Assembly (NCBI GenBank): GCA_964453265.1 | Contig: CAYVNU010000014.1 | Location: 1-29,092, forward strand | From: CAYVNU01 sp964453265 | Lineage (GTDB): Bacteria > Patescibacteriota > Doudnabacteria > UBA920 | Direction: 5' to 3' | Length of the DNA: 29,092 nt | Shown here: positions 14,003 to 20,765 of the stretch, piece by piece | Position numbering within the stretch: the first letter of the stretch is position 1 | How the letters are laid out: every line of letters begins with the position of its first letter | Notes under the pieces: generated by a model | What the model saw: the letters and a program-made list of their open reading frames with translations, nothing else | What the model was told of the DNA's origin: nothing | Databases searched by the model: none | Translations under genes and position numbers: made by a program

Positions 14003-15385
14003 ATGATGGAAATAGATAAAAGTATTTTTAAGGCTTACGACATTCGCGGGGTGTATCCTGAGCAAGTGAACGAGCAGGTTGCCGGGGCAATAGCCCGGGG
14101 CTTGGTTTTGTATTTGCAAAAAAAAACCGGTAAAAATAATTTAACCCTTGTTTTAGGCCGGGACGTGAGAGAGTCGGGGGAGAGTTTAATGAAAGCTTTT
14201 TTAGAAGCTTTGCTTAAGACCGGAACCAATGTAATTAATATTGGCATGGTTTCCACAGACTTATTTTATTACGCCGTAGGTAGTTTGGATGTTGACGGTG
14301 GAGTAACTATTTCCGCTTCGCATAATCCGCGAGAGTACAATGGCTTTAATATTTCCGCGCGAGGAGCCGTACCTATAGCCGGCGACAGTGGTTTAAAAGA
14401 AATTTACGAATTGGCTGTGGGTAGCGACAAAGTTTCTTGGCCGGAAACTAAGGCCGGCCTCGTGGAAGAAAAAAATATTACTGAAGATTTTTTGCAATTC
14501 GTTTCAGGTTTTGCCAACATTTTGGACATTAAGCCTTTAAAAATAGTGGCCGATGCCAACTTTGGTTTGCAGACAAAAATTTTAGAACAGCTGGTTAAAA
14601 AGTTTAATTTGCCTATGGAAATTGTGCCGCTAAATTCGGAGCCTAACGGCAGTTTTCCAAAAGGCCATCCAAATCCTTTATTGCCGGAGCGCAGGCATGA
14701 ATTGTGCGATTTGGTGCTTTCTTCCGGCGCGGACTTGGGCGTAGCCTGGGATGCGGACGGCGACCGCTGTTTTTTTGTGGACGAACGGGGAGAATTTATG
14801 GAGGGATGTTTTACTACCGCGGTTTTGGCTGAGTATTTGCTAAAAGCAGAAAAATCCGGACAAAAAGTTATTATAGATCCGCGAATAATTTGGGCTAGCA
14901 CGCAAGCGGTAAAAAGCAACGGGGGAGAGATTATTGTTTGCAAGCCGGGTATGACAGTAATAGCCAAAAGAATGAAAGAGGAAGGCGCTTTGTTTGCTGG
15001 TGAAAATTCTTCGCATTTTTATTTTCGGGAAAATTTTTATCGGGACAACGGCTTAATCCCGCTGCTTATAATGCTGGGCATTATGTCACAGACAGGTAAA
15101 AAATTAAGCGAACTTTATTTGCCTTACACTTCCAAATATTTTATTTCCGGAGAAATTAATTTTAAAGTTAGTAACGTTCAGAAAATACTGGAAGAATTTG
15201 AACAAAATTATAAAGACGGGCAAGTAGAACATATAGATGGTTTGTCAGTGAATTTTGGCGCTTGGCGTTTTAATTTGCGCGGTTCCAACACCGAACCATT
15301 AATTCGTTTAAATGTTGAAAGTACGGATAAAAAACTTTTAGAGGAAAAAACCAAAGAACTTTCAGATAAAATAAAAACACTTTAA
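14003..15385 (+). CDS. Phosphomannomutase/phosphoglucomutase
   Basis: Interconverts hexose 6- and 1-phosphates for sugar-nucleotide and envelope synthesis. 460 aa, all four domains: phosphoserine loop TISASHNP with catalytic Ser106; Mg-binding DADGD at 250-254; sugar-specificity loop GENSSHFYF at 333-341 (family GEMSGH); phosphate loop RGSNTEP at 426-432. The Met-to-Asn and Gly-to-Ser changes in the GEMSGH motif are mild deviations. The start could be either of two adjacent ATGs (14003 or 14006). It is downstream of the hypothetical 13553 gene; convergent high-GC orphan genes follow. Confidence 0.93.
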   Translation: MMEIDKSIFKAYDIRGVYPEQVNEQVAGAIARGLVLYLQKKTGKNNLTLVLGRDVRESGESLMKAFLEALLKTGTNVINIGMVSTDLFYYAVGSLDVDGGVTISASHNPREYNGFNISARGAVPIAGDSGLKEIYELAVGSDKVSWPETKAGLVEEKNITEDFLQFVSGFANILDIKPLKIVADANFGLQTKILEQLVKKFNLPMEIVPLNSEPNGSFPKGHPNPLLPERRHELCDLVLSSGADLGVAWDADGDRCFFVDERGEFMEGCFTTAVLAEYLLKAEKSGQKVIIDPRIIWASTQAVKSNGGEIIVCKPGMTVIAKRMKEEGALFAGENSSHFYFRENFYRDNGLIPLLIMLGIMSQTGKKLSELYLPYTSKYFISGEINFKVSNVQKILEEFEQNYKDGQVEHIDGLSVNFGAWRFNLRGSNTEPLIRLNVESTDKKLLEEKTKELSDKIKTL

Positions 15386-15393
15386 TTAGTCTA

Positions 15394-15681
15394 TTAAATG
15401 TAAAAACGGCGGTTACTTTGTAAGGTGACCGCCGTTTCTGGTTGGTTTGCCGCTGCGGGCGTGGCGCGCAGGGCGCCGGTTTCTTGCCGAAGCTGCTCTA
15501 TTTCGGCAAGGTCTTGGCGTGTAAACCACACTGAAATTGTGGTTTTCGAGCCGTTTTCAGCGCAGCCGGACACGTTGTGTCCGTCAAACTGAAGCCACGC
15601 GAAGTGGCCTAGCGCTGCTTGCGCCAGTTCCTGGTTAGGGAACTCAAAAATGAATTCAAGTTCCGGTTCTTTGGAGTTCAA
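15394..15681 (-). CDS. Orphan small protein, probable TTG start, high GC
   Basis: 95 aa from the TTG at 15681, chosen because AAAGGAG lies 8 bases upstream; the frame also extends to a GTG at 15771, which lacks such a site and would overlap the upstream gene deeply. Not recognised. Order: beta strand LEFIFEF, helix NQELAQAALGHFAWL, turn with DGHNVSGC, strand TTISVWF, helix, Ala/Thr-rich tail. This beta-alpha-beta plan resembles the upstream neighbour, so the two may be paralogs. It overlaps the end of that gene by 26 bases, implying coupled translation. A terminator hairpin overlaps its last codons. Codons are richer in G and C than those of the housekeeping genes. Confidence 0.6.
   Translation of the reverse strand: MNSKEPELEFIFEFPNQELAQAALGHFAWLQFDGHNVSGCAENGSKTTISVWFTRQDLAEIEQLRQETGALRATPAAANQPETAVTLQSNRRFYI
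15404..15437 (-). terminator. Terminator overlapping the 3' end of the orphan gene
   Basis: AAACGGCGGT (15404-15413) / ACCGCCGTTT (15428-15437), extended inward by a few pairs. On the - strand it is followed by TTTTTACATTT and the stop codon. Confidence 0.65.
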
Positions 15682-16000
15682 CGCCTGATCTCCTTTCAAA
15701 AATTGTAGTGCTGCGTAGGTGTGGGTGGCGTGGCCAGTCCGGCCACTCAAACTTATTGTTGCTGAATTCACCTATCATGGTGTGTTCAACAACTCTCGTT
15801 ACTTCTGAAGGCAAGAGACCTTCTTTCAATTTCCCGCCCCAAACCATTACTATTACAGCACATGCGTGCTTTCTTGGCTCGAGCCGGCAGACTCTAAAGC
15901 CAGACCAGCACACCAGTGAACTCCACTTATTTGCAAAATTGGAGGCTTGCTCCGCTTTCGCAAAGTGGATCTCCAAAAACCACGTCGCACATTGCGACAT
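15656..16000 (-). CDS. Orphan small protein, high GC
   Basis: 114 aa from the ATG at 16000, preceded by AAAAGGAGGG with 7-base spacing, an unusually strong Shine-Dalgarno for this window; the TTG further upstream is ignored. Not recognised. Pattern: strand WFLEIHF, helix AKAEQASNFANKWSSL, strand with VCRLEPRKHACAVIVMVW, then helical and Trp/Pro/Arg-rich sections. Cys at 4, 31, 38 and 47. It follows the trpS terminator and overlaps the next orphan gene. Transfer from a higher-GC source is possible but not shown. Confidence 0.6.
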   Translation of the reverse strand: MSQCATWFLEIHFAKAEQASNFANKWSSLVCWSGFRVCRLEPRKHACAVIVMVWGGKLKEGLLPSEVTRVVEHTMIGEFSNNKFEWPDWPRHPHLRSTTIFERRSGVELQRTGT

Positions 16001-16027
16001 AACAAGCCCTCCTTTTAAAGTATTTTC

Positions 16028-16055
16028 CAAACAAAAACCCCCGCAAAGGCGGGGG
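16028..16055 (-). terminator. Intrinsic terminator of trpS
   Basis: CCCCCGC (16038-16044) / GCGGGGG (16049-16055) with a 4-nt loop; on the - strand it is followed by TTTTTGTTT. It lies 8 bases past the trpS stop. Confidence 0.88.
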
Positions 16056-16062
16056 CAAGTGT

Positions 16063-17037
16063 TTATAAAAGACCAATTTTTTGTTTAACTTCAAACAGAG
16101 TTTTAGACGCGATTTCTCGGGCGCTGCGAGCGCCATCACCTAAGACTTGGGCTATGTAATCTGGTTTAGACAACAATTCAGCTTTCTTTTCTCTAAACTC
16201 CGCAAAATATTCGGCAATGTCTTCCGCCAAATTTTGTTTTAATTCGCTATATTGTAAATTACCAAATTGTTGTTTTTCTTGAAAGTATTTAAGTTTATCT
16301 TGCGAACTAAAATGTTCTAGTAAATACATTAAATTTTCCGCACCTGGGTTTTTGCCGTCCGGGGAAGAGCCGGTTACTGCTTTTTTTAGCTTGCGAGTTA
16401 TTTCTTCCGGCGAATCATCGAGTAATAAAGCTTCGTCGCCGGTTTTGCTCATTTTTTTAGCAGGGTCTGCAAGCGACATTATTCTAAGTGGCTCTCTTAA
16501 ATAGGTTTTAGGTTCCGGGAAAGTTTCGCCAAACTTGTTGTTAAATTTTCTGGCCGCAACTCTGGCTAATTCTACGTGCTGAACTTGGTCTTCACCAACG
16601 GGAATAGATGTAGGTTTGTAAAGTAAAATATCGGCTGCCATTAAAGTGGGATAAGTTAGGAGGCCGGCGTTAATGTTTTGTTTATGCTGGGCGGACTTGT
16701 CTTTGTACTGGGTCATTCTTTCTAATTCAGAGAGGGGAATGATGCAGTTAAATATCCAAGCTAGCCAGGTGTGTTCTAAAACTTGGTTTTGAGCAAAAAA
16801 TACGGTTTTATTTGGGTCTATGCCCGCGGCTAAGTAGCTAGCAGCTACATCTAAGGTATTTTGTGTTAATTCCTTTGGTTCAAACGGGGTAGTAAGAGCG
16901 TGTAAATCGGCAATAAAATAAAAGCGCTGTAAGTCTTTTTCTTGTGTATCTACCAGGTCTTTAACTAAACCTAAATAATTGCCAATATGGAGTTTGCCGC
17001 TGGCTCTGCAGCCAGCCACGTAAGTTTCTTTTTGCAT
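16063..17037 (-). CDS. trpS: Tryptophanyl-tRNA synthetase
   Basis: Class I synthetase charging tRNA-Trp. 324 aa from the ATG at 17037, typical length. Motifs: HIGN at 17-20 (HIGH class), KMSKT at 195-199 (KMSKS class), GEDQVQHVELAR at 148-159. The longer open frame to 17115 is rejected because MQKETYVAGCRASGKLHIGN matches the family start. A TATAAT lies 6 bases before this ATG, so the mRNA would be leaderless. It is divergent from the PaaX/Cas2-like regulator with a shared TTGCAA -35. It ends at a strong terminator. Confidence 0.95.
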   Translation of the reverse strand: MQKETYVAGCRASGKLHIGNYLGLVKDLVDTQEKDLQRFYFIADLHALTTPFEPKELTQNTLDVAASYLAAGIDPNKTVFFAQNQVLEHTWLAWIFNCIIPLSELERMTQYKDKSAQHKQNINAGLLTYPTLMAADILLYKPTSIPVGEDQVQHVELARVAARKFNNKFGETFPEPKTYLREPLRIMSLADPAKKMSKTGDEALLLDDSPEEITRKLKKAVTGSSPDGKNPGAENLMYLLEHFSSQDKLKYFQEKQQFGNLQYSELKQNLAEDIAEYFAEFREKKAELLSKPDYIAQVLGDGARSAREIASKTLFEVKQKIGLL

Positions 17038-17043
17038 AAAAGT

Positions 17044-17071
17044 ATTATAGCAAGAACCTAAATACTTGCAA
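17044..17071 (-). promoter_or_regulatory. trpS promoter, leaderless
   Basis: TTGCAA (17066-17071), 16-bp spacer, TATAAT (17044-17049), then 6 bases to the ATG at 17037. TTGCAA is self-complementary and also serves as the -35 of the divergent gene. Confidence 0.65.
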
Positions 17072-17094
17072 AACGCACGGCCGTGCGTTATTAT
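17066..17094 (+). promoter_or_regulatory. Promoter of the PaaX/Cas2-like gene, spacer filled by a palindrome
   Basis: TTGCAA (17066-17071), 17-bp spacer, TATTAT (17089-17094), then 6 bases to the ATG at 17101, again leaderless. The spacer is the palindrome at 17072-17089. Confidence 0.6.
17072..17089. promoter_or_regulatory. 18-bp perfect palindrome, candidate operator
   Basis: AACGCACGGCCGTGCGTT is perfectly self-complementary and sits between the -35 and -10 of the regulator gene and just upstream of the trpS -10. The identical core recurs at 17627-17644 over the 3' end of the same gene. The position is ideal for repression of one or both divergent promoters. Confidence 0.65.
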
Positions 17095-17100
17095 GGTAAT

Positions 17101-17625
17101 ATGCCAAAAAAGCAAAACACATTTGTTAATAATTTTTTATTTTTTTTGGAACAAGCATCCAACCTTTTGCCTTTGCCTTTTGAAACTCCTTATGAATGGA
17201 CAAAAAGGCAAAGAGGTTTTAGCAATAAGGGCTATGCCTCTATGTTATCAAATTTAGATAAACAGGGAACAATAAAAGTTTTTTCAAAAAATGGTCAGAA
17301 ATTTTTACAGCTAACAAATAAAGGGCAATTGGAAGTTTTATTTGCAAAAGCTGCTTTAATATCACAAGATAAGTGGGATGGTAAGTGGAGATTATTTATG
17401 TTCGATATTCCCGAAGATCATCGCAATAAACGTGACAAGCTCAGACGGCTTTTAAAAAGAAATAATTTTATTAAACTGCAGAGTAGTGTGTTTATTAGCC
17501 CTTATGCTTTAAATAAGCAGGCGATAGAGTACTTAAAAGAAAGCGGACTTGATGAGTTTATAAGAATTTTACGGGTAGATGCAATAGATAAAGACGAAGA
17601 TTTAAAAAAGAAATTTAAACTATAA
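17101..17625 (+). CDS. PaaX-type / Cas2-like winged-helix regulator
   Basis: 174 aa. The N-terminal part (about 25-80) has the look of a winged helix (RGFSNKGYASMLSNLDKQGTIKVF, LTNKGQ); the C-terminal part from about 92 begins with KWDGKWRLFMFDIPEDHRNKR and continues with a ferredoxin-like LQSSVFISPY strand, the Cas2-like domain found in PaaX repressors. Such proteins in CPR genomes are often annotated Cas2, but no cas1 or array is near, so transcriptional control is more likely. The ATG at 17101 is chosen over a GTG at 17083 that lies inside the operator palindrome. It is flanked by identical palindromes and divergent from trpS, consistent with autoregulation. The effector is unknown. Confidence 0.8.
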   Translation: MPKKQNTFVNNFLFFLEQASNLLPLPFETPYEWTKRQRGFSNKGYASMLSNLDKQGTIKVFSKNGQKFLQLTNKGQLEVLFAKAALISQDKWDGKWRLFMFDIPEDHRNKRDKLRRLLKRNNFIKLQSSVFISPYALNKQAIEYLKESGLDEFIRILRVDAIDKDEDLKKKFKL

Positions 17626-17651
17626 AAACGCACGGCCGTGCGTTTTTATAG
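17620..17651 (+). terminator. 32-bp perfect palindrome over the stop codon
   Basis: Arms 17620-17635 and 17636-17651 are perfect reverse complements, with core ACGCACGGCCGTGCGT flanked by AAAAA/TTTTT. It can fold as a terminator hairpin with a T5 tail, and it contains the same 18-bp core as the operator. The TAA stop (17623-17625) lies inside it. Confidence 0.8.
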
Positions 17652-17681
17652 TAAAGGGAAATATTATAAAATTACAATTTT

Positions 17682-17711
17682 TTATATTTCAATAATCACT
17701 GGTAGTACCAT
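17682..17711 (-). pseudogene. Second copy of the RNase J 3' end (last nine codons and stop)
   Basis: On the - strand these 30 bases encode MVLPVIIEI and a stop, identical in protein to the end of RNase J at 17805-17834. The DNA differs at 5 of 30 positions, all third codon positions. It lies directly beyond a palindromic element that follows the real stop codon. It may be a vestige of the original 3' end or a duplicated target. Confidence 0.75.
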
Positions 17712-17804
17712 CGACCCTGGTATCAGTTGCTACGATCCGCTAGCTGGCGGATCGGCTCCCCATCACCATTCGATGCGGGGCACGCCGGTACAGGGCAAGT
17801 CGTC
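17712..17804. repeat. Palindromic repeat family A, copy 1 (after RNase J)
   Basis: About 88 bases nearly identical to the copy at 20581-20667. Outer arms CCCTG/CAGGG, a central hairpin GATCCGC/GCGGATC (17735-17753 region) and a second hairpin CATC/GATG flanked by C and G runs. It is bounded on both sides by copies of the RNase J 3' end. Confidence 0.75.
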
Positions 17805-19727
17805 TTAAATCTCAATAATAACCGGAAGTACCATTGGGCGTCTTTCGGTTTTTTGGTAGAGGTATTCGCCGATTTCGTCGCGAATAATGTTTCTTAAGTA
17901 GGCCCAGTTTGGTTCTAATTTTTCTTTACCTTTGCTTTCGGTCAGTTTTCTAACTTCATGTTTTACTTCGCGAATAAGGTCGTCGTTACCCTTCATGTAA
18001 ATAAATCCACGAGAAATAATATCCGGTTGATTTATTAATTTGCCGGTGCGTCGGTCTAAGGTTAAAATTACCACAAACATTCCGTCTTGTGCCATAACTT
18101 GGCGATCGCGAATAACTACTTCGCCAACATCGCCTACGCCCAGTCCGTCTATGAACACATAACCGGAATTTATTTTGTCATCTACTGTGGCTTTGGCAAC
18201 TCGGTCGGAGCCAACTTCTAAAATTTGGCCGTTATCAAGGGTAAAAATATTACTTTCAGGAATGCCCATAATTTTAGCTAATTCAGCGTGGGCAACTATC
18301 ATGTGGTGCTCACCATGAATAGGCATAAAATATTTAGGTTTGGTTAAAGCTATCATAAGCTTTAATTCTTCTTGGTGCGCGTGACCGGAAGTGTGAATAT
18401 CTAAAGTTTTGTTGTAAATAACATGACTGCCTAAGCGAGTAAGGTTTGAAAGCATAGCTGAAATAGCTCTTTCGTTACCTGGAATAGGGGAGGCGGAAAC
18501 TATGGTAGTGTCGCCCTTTTTTATTTTTACAGTCTTGTGGTCGCCGCGCGCTATTCTGGCAAGTCCTGCAGCTTCTTCGCCCTGGGCGCCGGTAGTTAAA
18601 ATAACAATTTGATTGTCCGGGAATTTTTTAGCTTGTTCGGATTTTACAATAATTTTTGGCTGGATTTTTAAGTAGCCCAAAGAAAGAGCAATCTCAATAT
18701 TATTCACCAAACTTCTGCCGGTTACAATGACTTTACGGTTATATTTTGCCGCAGCATCAAATACCTGTTGAATACGCGCAATGTTGGTAGAGAAGTTGGC
18801 AAAAATAATTCGCCCTTTTATATCGCCAAAAGTTCTGTCTATGGTTAAGCCGATTTCGCGCTCACTAATACAATAGCCAGGTTTAACAGCATTAGTGGAG
18901 TCGGACATTAAAAGCAAAACTCCTTCTGCACCGAACTTGGCAATTTTATCAAATTCAGTGGGTTTGCCGTCGGCCGGGGTATGGTCAAATTTCCAGTCAG
19001 TGGCATAAATTATTTGTCCAACCGGTGTGGTAATACACAAGCCCATGCCGTCTGGAATGCTGTGATTAGTTCTGAAAAAACGAACTTTAAAATGACCTAA
19101 AGGCAAAACATCATCTTTAGTAAGAACATTTATTTTACTTCTTCCTAATAGTCCAAATTCTTCCAAGCGCTTTTTTATAAAGCCGGCGGTTAAAGCCATG
19201 GTGTAAATTGGTGGGTCACCAAGTTTAGGTAAAATATAAGGAATAGCACCAATGTGGTCTAAGTGGCCATGAGTAATAACCACACCGCGTATGCGGCGCT
19301 TGTTTTCTTCCAGCCATTTGGTGTCGGGAATAATATAGTCTATCCCCGGCATGGTGTCGTCGGGGAAAGCAAGTCCCATGTCTATAACTATAATGTCGTC
19401 GCCATATTCAATGGCAGTCATATTTTCACCAACTTCTTCAACGCCTCCCATAGGAATAATCCTTAAATTTTGGCGGGACGCGGTGTAGCGGCTGGTCGCT
19501 TTGTTTTGCTGATCGTTTGCACTAAAATTTCCGGCAACTCCGGAAATTAAACCTGTTGCTTTATTAATAAGCATGTCTAATCTATCCGGTTTGTCGTTTT
19601 CTTGACGAACTCTCATCGGGCTTGATTCTGTTTTAGAGCGAGAATCATTGCTCTGTTTTTGCGGCTGTTGGACAGGGTGTTGTCTTTGTTGTCCAAAGCG
19701 CCGCGGCATATTTTTTTTCATCATCAT
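17805..19727 (-). CDS. Ribonuclease J (metallo-beta-lactamase, beta-CASP)
   Basis: 5'-3' exonuclease and endonuclease of mRNA decay and rRNA maturation. 640 aa: a basic, Gln-rich, probably disordered N-terminal extension (about 1-85) not found in typical 555-aa RNase J, then the lactamase core with ITHGHLDHIG (metal ligands His153, His155, Asp157, His158), LLLMSDSTNA, the beta-CASP region with HTSGHAHQEELKLM and MPIHGEHHM, and the C-terminal domain. Three in-frame ATGs (19727, 19724, 19721) are adjacent. A strong promoter lies about 330 bases upstream, implying a long structured leader. The 3' end is followed by repeat family A and a second copy of the last codons. Confidence 0.94.
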   Translation of the reverse strand: MMMKKNMPRRFGQQRQHPVQQPQKQSNDSRSKTESSPMRVRQENDKPDRLDMLINKATGLISGVAGNFSANDQQNKATSRYTASRQNLRIIPMGGVEEVGENMTAIEYGDDIIVIDMGLAFPDDTMPGIDYIIPDTKWLEENKRRIRGVVITHGHLDHIGAIPYILPKLGDPPIYTMALTAGFIKKRLEEFGLLGRSKINVLTKDDVLPLGHFKVRFFRTNHSIPDGMGLCITTPVGQIIYATDWKFDHTPADGKPTEFDKIAKFGAEGVLLLMSDSTNAVKPGYCISEREIGLTIDRTFGDIKGRIIFANFSTNIARIQQVFDAAAKYNRKVIVTGRSLVNNIEIALSLGYLKIQPKIIVKSEQAKKFPDNQIVILTTGAQGEEAAGLARIARGDHKTVKIKKGDTTIVSASPIPGNERAISAMLSNLTRLGSHVIYNKTLDIHTSGHAHQEELKLMIALTKPKYFMPIHGEHHMIVAHAELAKIMGIPESNIFTLDNGQILEVGSDRVAKATVDDKINSGYVFIDGLGVGDVGEVVIRDRQVMAQDGMFVVILTLDRRTGKLINQPDIISRGFIYMKGNDDLIREVKHEVRKLTESKGKEKLEPNWAYLRNIIRDEIGEYLYQKTERRPMVLPVIIEI

Positions 19728-20056
19728 ATAACAAATAAAAACTTTCAGACCTGTTTGCGCTCTCAGGTCTTAAATAATAAATCATCGAAAAATTTTTCCA
19801 ATGAATCTGTATTTAGTGACCTGTTCGGTCGACCAAATCAGACTTGCTCGCAATTAGCAAACAATAAATAAATTCACTGATATACAGATGTTACTGATAT
19901 CACGGATTCTAAAGATTGTTTGATAACTACTTTTTACCCCGTTAGAAATTTTTATATTAATTTTAAAATATATCGGGGACGAACTTTTTTGATTGAAATT
20001 TATTTCATCTCACCAGTTATTTCTAATGTGGTGAATTTCAAGTAAACTAACTAATT
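19728..20056 (-). promoter_or_regulatory. Long predicted 5' leader of RNase J
   Basis: About 330 non-coding bases between the predicted transcription start and the first ATG. Near the start codon AGACCTG/CAGGTCT (19747-19753, 19764-19770) forms a 7-bp hairpin; further up are GACC/GGTC pairs (near 19819-19831), a repeated CTGATAT (19877-19900 region) and CCCCG/CGGGG arms (about 19937-19978). No open frame in it is convincing. A long leader on a ribonuclease gene suggests self-control, as known for RNase E. Confidence 0.5.
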
Positions 20057-20062
20057 TATTGC

Positions 20063-20091
20063 ATTATAGCACTTGGCGGTTTTTTTGTCCA
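20063..20091 (-). promoter_or_regulatory. RNase J promoter
   Basis: On the - strand: TGGACA (20086-20091), 17-bp spacer, TATAAT (20063-20068). Only this site in the 480-base gap gives a strong - strand match. Confidence 0.7.
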
Positions 20092-20127
20092 GAAAAAGGC
20101 AAGTTTTACTTTTATTTAAGCCATTTC

Positions 20128-20166
20128 TTGACATCATCATCATCATCATGTTAGACTGTTTAGTCT
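20128..20166 (+). promoter_or_regulatory. Promoter of the orphan cassette with a CAT microsatellite in the spacer
   Basis: TTGACA (20128-20133), 18-bp spacer made of CAT repeats (20132-20149), TAGACT (20152-20157). The -10 is within the hairpin AGACT-GTTT-AGTCT (20153-20166). Confidence 0.5.
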
Positions 20167-20209
20167 TTCTGGGAAAACCAGGCAGATAATACAGTCTTAA
20201 GGAGATTTT

Positions 20210-20500
20210 ATGGTGACGTTTGAGGTTGGAACGGTTACTGACATCGTCCACGCGTTTTTCTCGAAAGAGGGGGCTGGATCGTTTCCGGTATTTTCGAAGA
20301 AAGAAGCGCGGGGTGAGATAGAAAAAATCTTGCAACGTGGTGATATAACCGCCGCCGAAAAAGAAACGCTTGCTGAGCAGATTCAGTGTTCGTCGCTTCC
20401 GGAAGACAGCACGATGACTTGCGTCGAATTCCTCCCACGTTACCTCGAGGCCAAGTACCCGGGGCGGTGCCTGCTAATTGTTGTGGCAAGCCGTGTTTAG
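20210..20500 (+). CDS. Orphan small protein in a self-contained high-GC cassette
   Basis: 96 aa, not recognised. The ATG at 20210 follows AAGGAG with ideal spacing. Charged helical middle (KKEARGEIEKILQRGDITAAEKETLAEQIQ), ending with a short hydrophobic strand LLIVVAS. Cys at 60, 71 and 87. It has its own promoter, Shine-Dalgarno and terminator, and codon GC is clearly higher than in the flanking genes, much like the orphan pair at 15394-16000. Foreign origin is possible; no function is proposed. Confidence 0.6.
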   Translation: MVTFEVGTVTDIVHAFFSKEGAGSFPVFSKKEARGEIEKILQRGDITAAEKETLAEQIQCSSLPEDSTMTCVEFLPRYLEAKYPGRCLLIVVASRV

Positions 20501-20506
20501 GTTTGC

Positions 20507-20545
20507 GCTGAGGGAGTCTCCGACTCCCTCAGCATTTTGATTTAA
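20507..20545 (+). terminator. Terminator of the orphan cassette
   Basis: GCTGAGGGAGTC (20507-20518) / GACTCCCTCAGC (20522-20533), 12-bp perfect stem, 3-nt loop, then ATTTTGATTT. Confidence 0.85.
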
Positions 20546-20580
20546 AATATTTTTATTGATAATTTTGGTGCCACGGGAGA

Positions 20581-20667
20581 GACCCCGGTACCAGTCGCTA
20601 TGATCCGCCAGCTGGCGGATCGGCTCCCCGGCACCATTCGGTGCGGGCAGGCCGGTACGGGGCAGGC
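20581..20667. repeat. Palindromic repeat family A, copy 2 (inside the tRNA-Leu-like copy)
   Basis: Contains the perfect 20-bp palindrome GATCCGCCAGCTGGCGGATC (20602-20621) and outer arms CCCCGGTACC ... GGTACGGGG. Compared with copy 1, an outer T-A pair (CCCTG/CAGGG) has become C-G (CCCCG/CGGGG), so both arms changed together. Confidence 0.75.
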
Positions 20668-20700
20668 TTGAACCCTCACGGGATTTCTCCCACACGTACC

Positions 20701-20740
20701 TGCCTGTCCGCCGAAGTCCCGACTGGTCGGGACGAAGGTG
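20701..20740. repeat. Palindromic repeat family B, copy 1
   Basis: CCTGTCCGCCGAAG, then GTCCCGAC-TG-GTCGGGAC, then GAAGGTGG. The core AAGTCCCGACTGGTCGGGAC with flanking bases is shared with the copy at 20971-21010; the outer arms differ. Confidence 0.7.
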
Positions 20741-20765
20741 GAAAACGTGCTGCACCCTGTACAAG

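Larger units (their letters stand above)
20566..20765 (-). pseudogene. Truncated tRNA-Leu-like copy interrupted by two repeats
   Basis: Directly downstream of the intact tRNA-Leu. Pieces match its 3' half: TGGTGCCACGGGAGA (20566-20580; acceptor end with CCA), TTGAACCCTCACG (20668-20680; T loop, identical to 20784-20796), a variable arm with its own paired stem GGGA/TCCC, and ACGTACCTG up to the anticodon (about 20694-20702). Family A (20581-20667) lies between T loop and acceptor strand; family B (about 20703-20740) lies at the anticodon. No 5' acceptor or D arm is recognisable, so it should not be functional. Confidence 0.65.

Noticed and set aside
17038..17115. 26-residue N-terminal extension of TrpS
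   Set aside because: It would cross the divergent promoter and palindrome, and the family N-terminus aligns with the ATG at 17037.
17101..17625. Possible Cas2 and hence a CRISPR system
   Set aside because: The C-terminal domain is Cas2-like, but the protein has an N-terminal winged-helix-like part as in PaaX, and there is no cas1, other cas gene or spaced direct-repeat array in the window.
20051..20489. Two - strand open frames overlapping the RNase J promoter and the orphan cassette
   Set aside because: They are antisense to a gene with its own promoter, Shine-Dalgarno and terminator, and one crosses the CAT microsatellite as a Met run.
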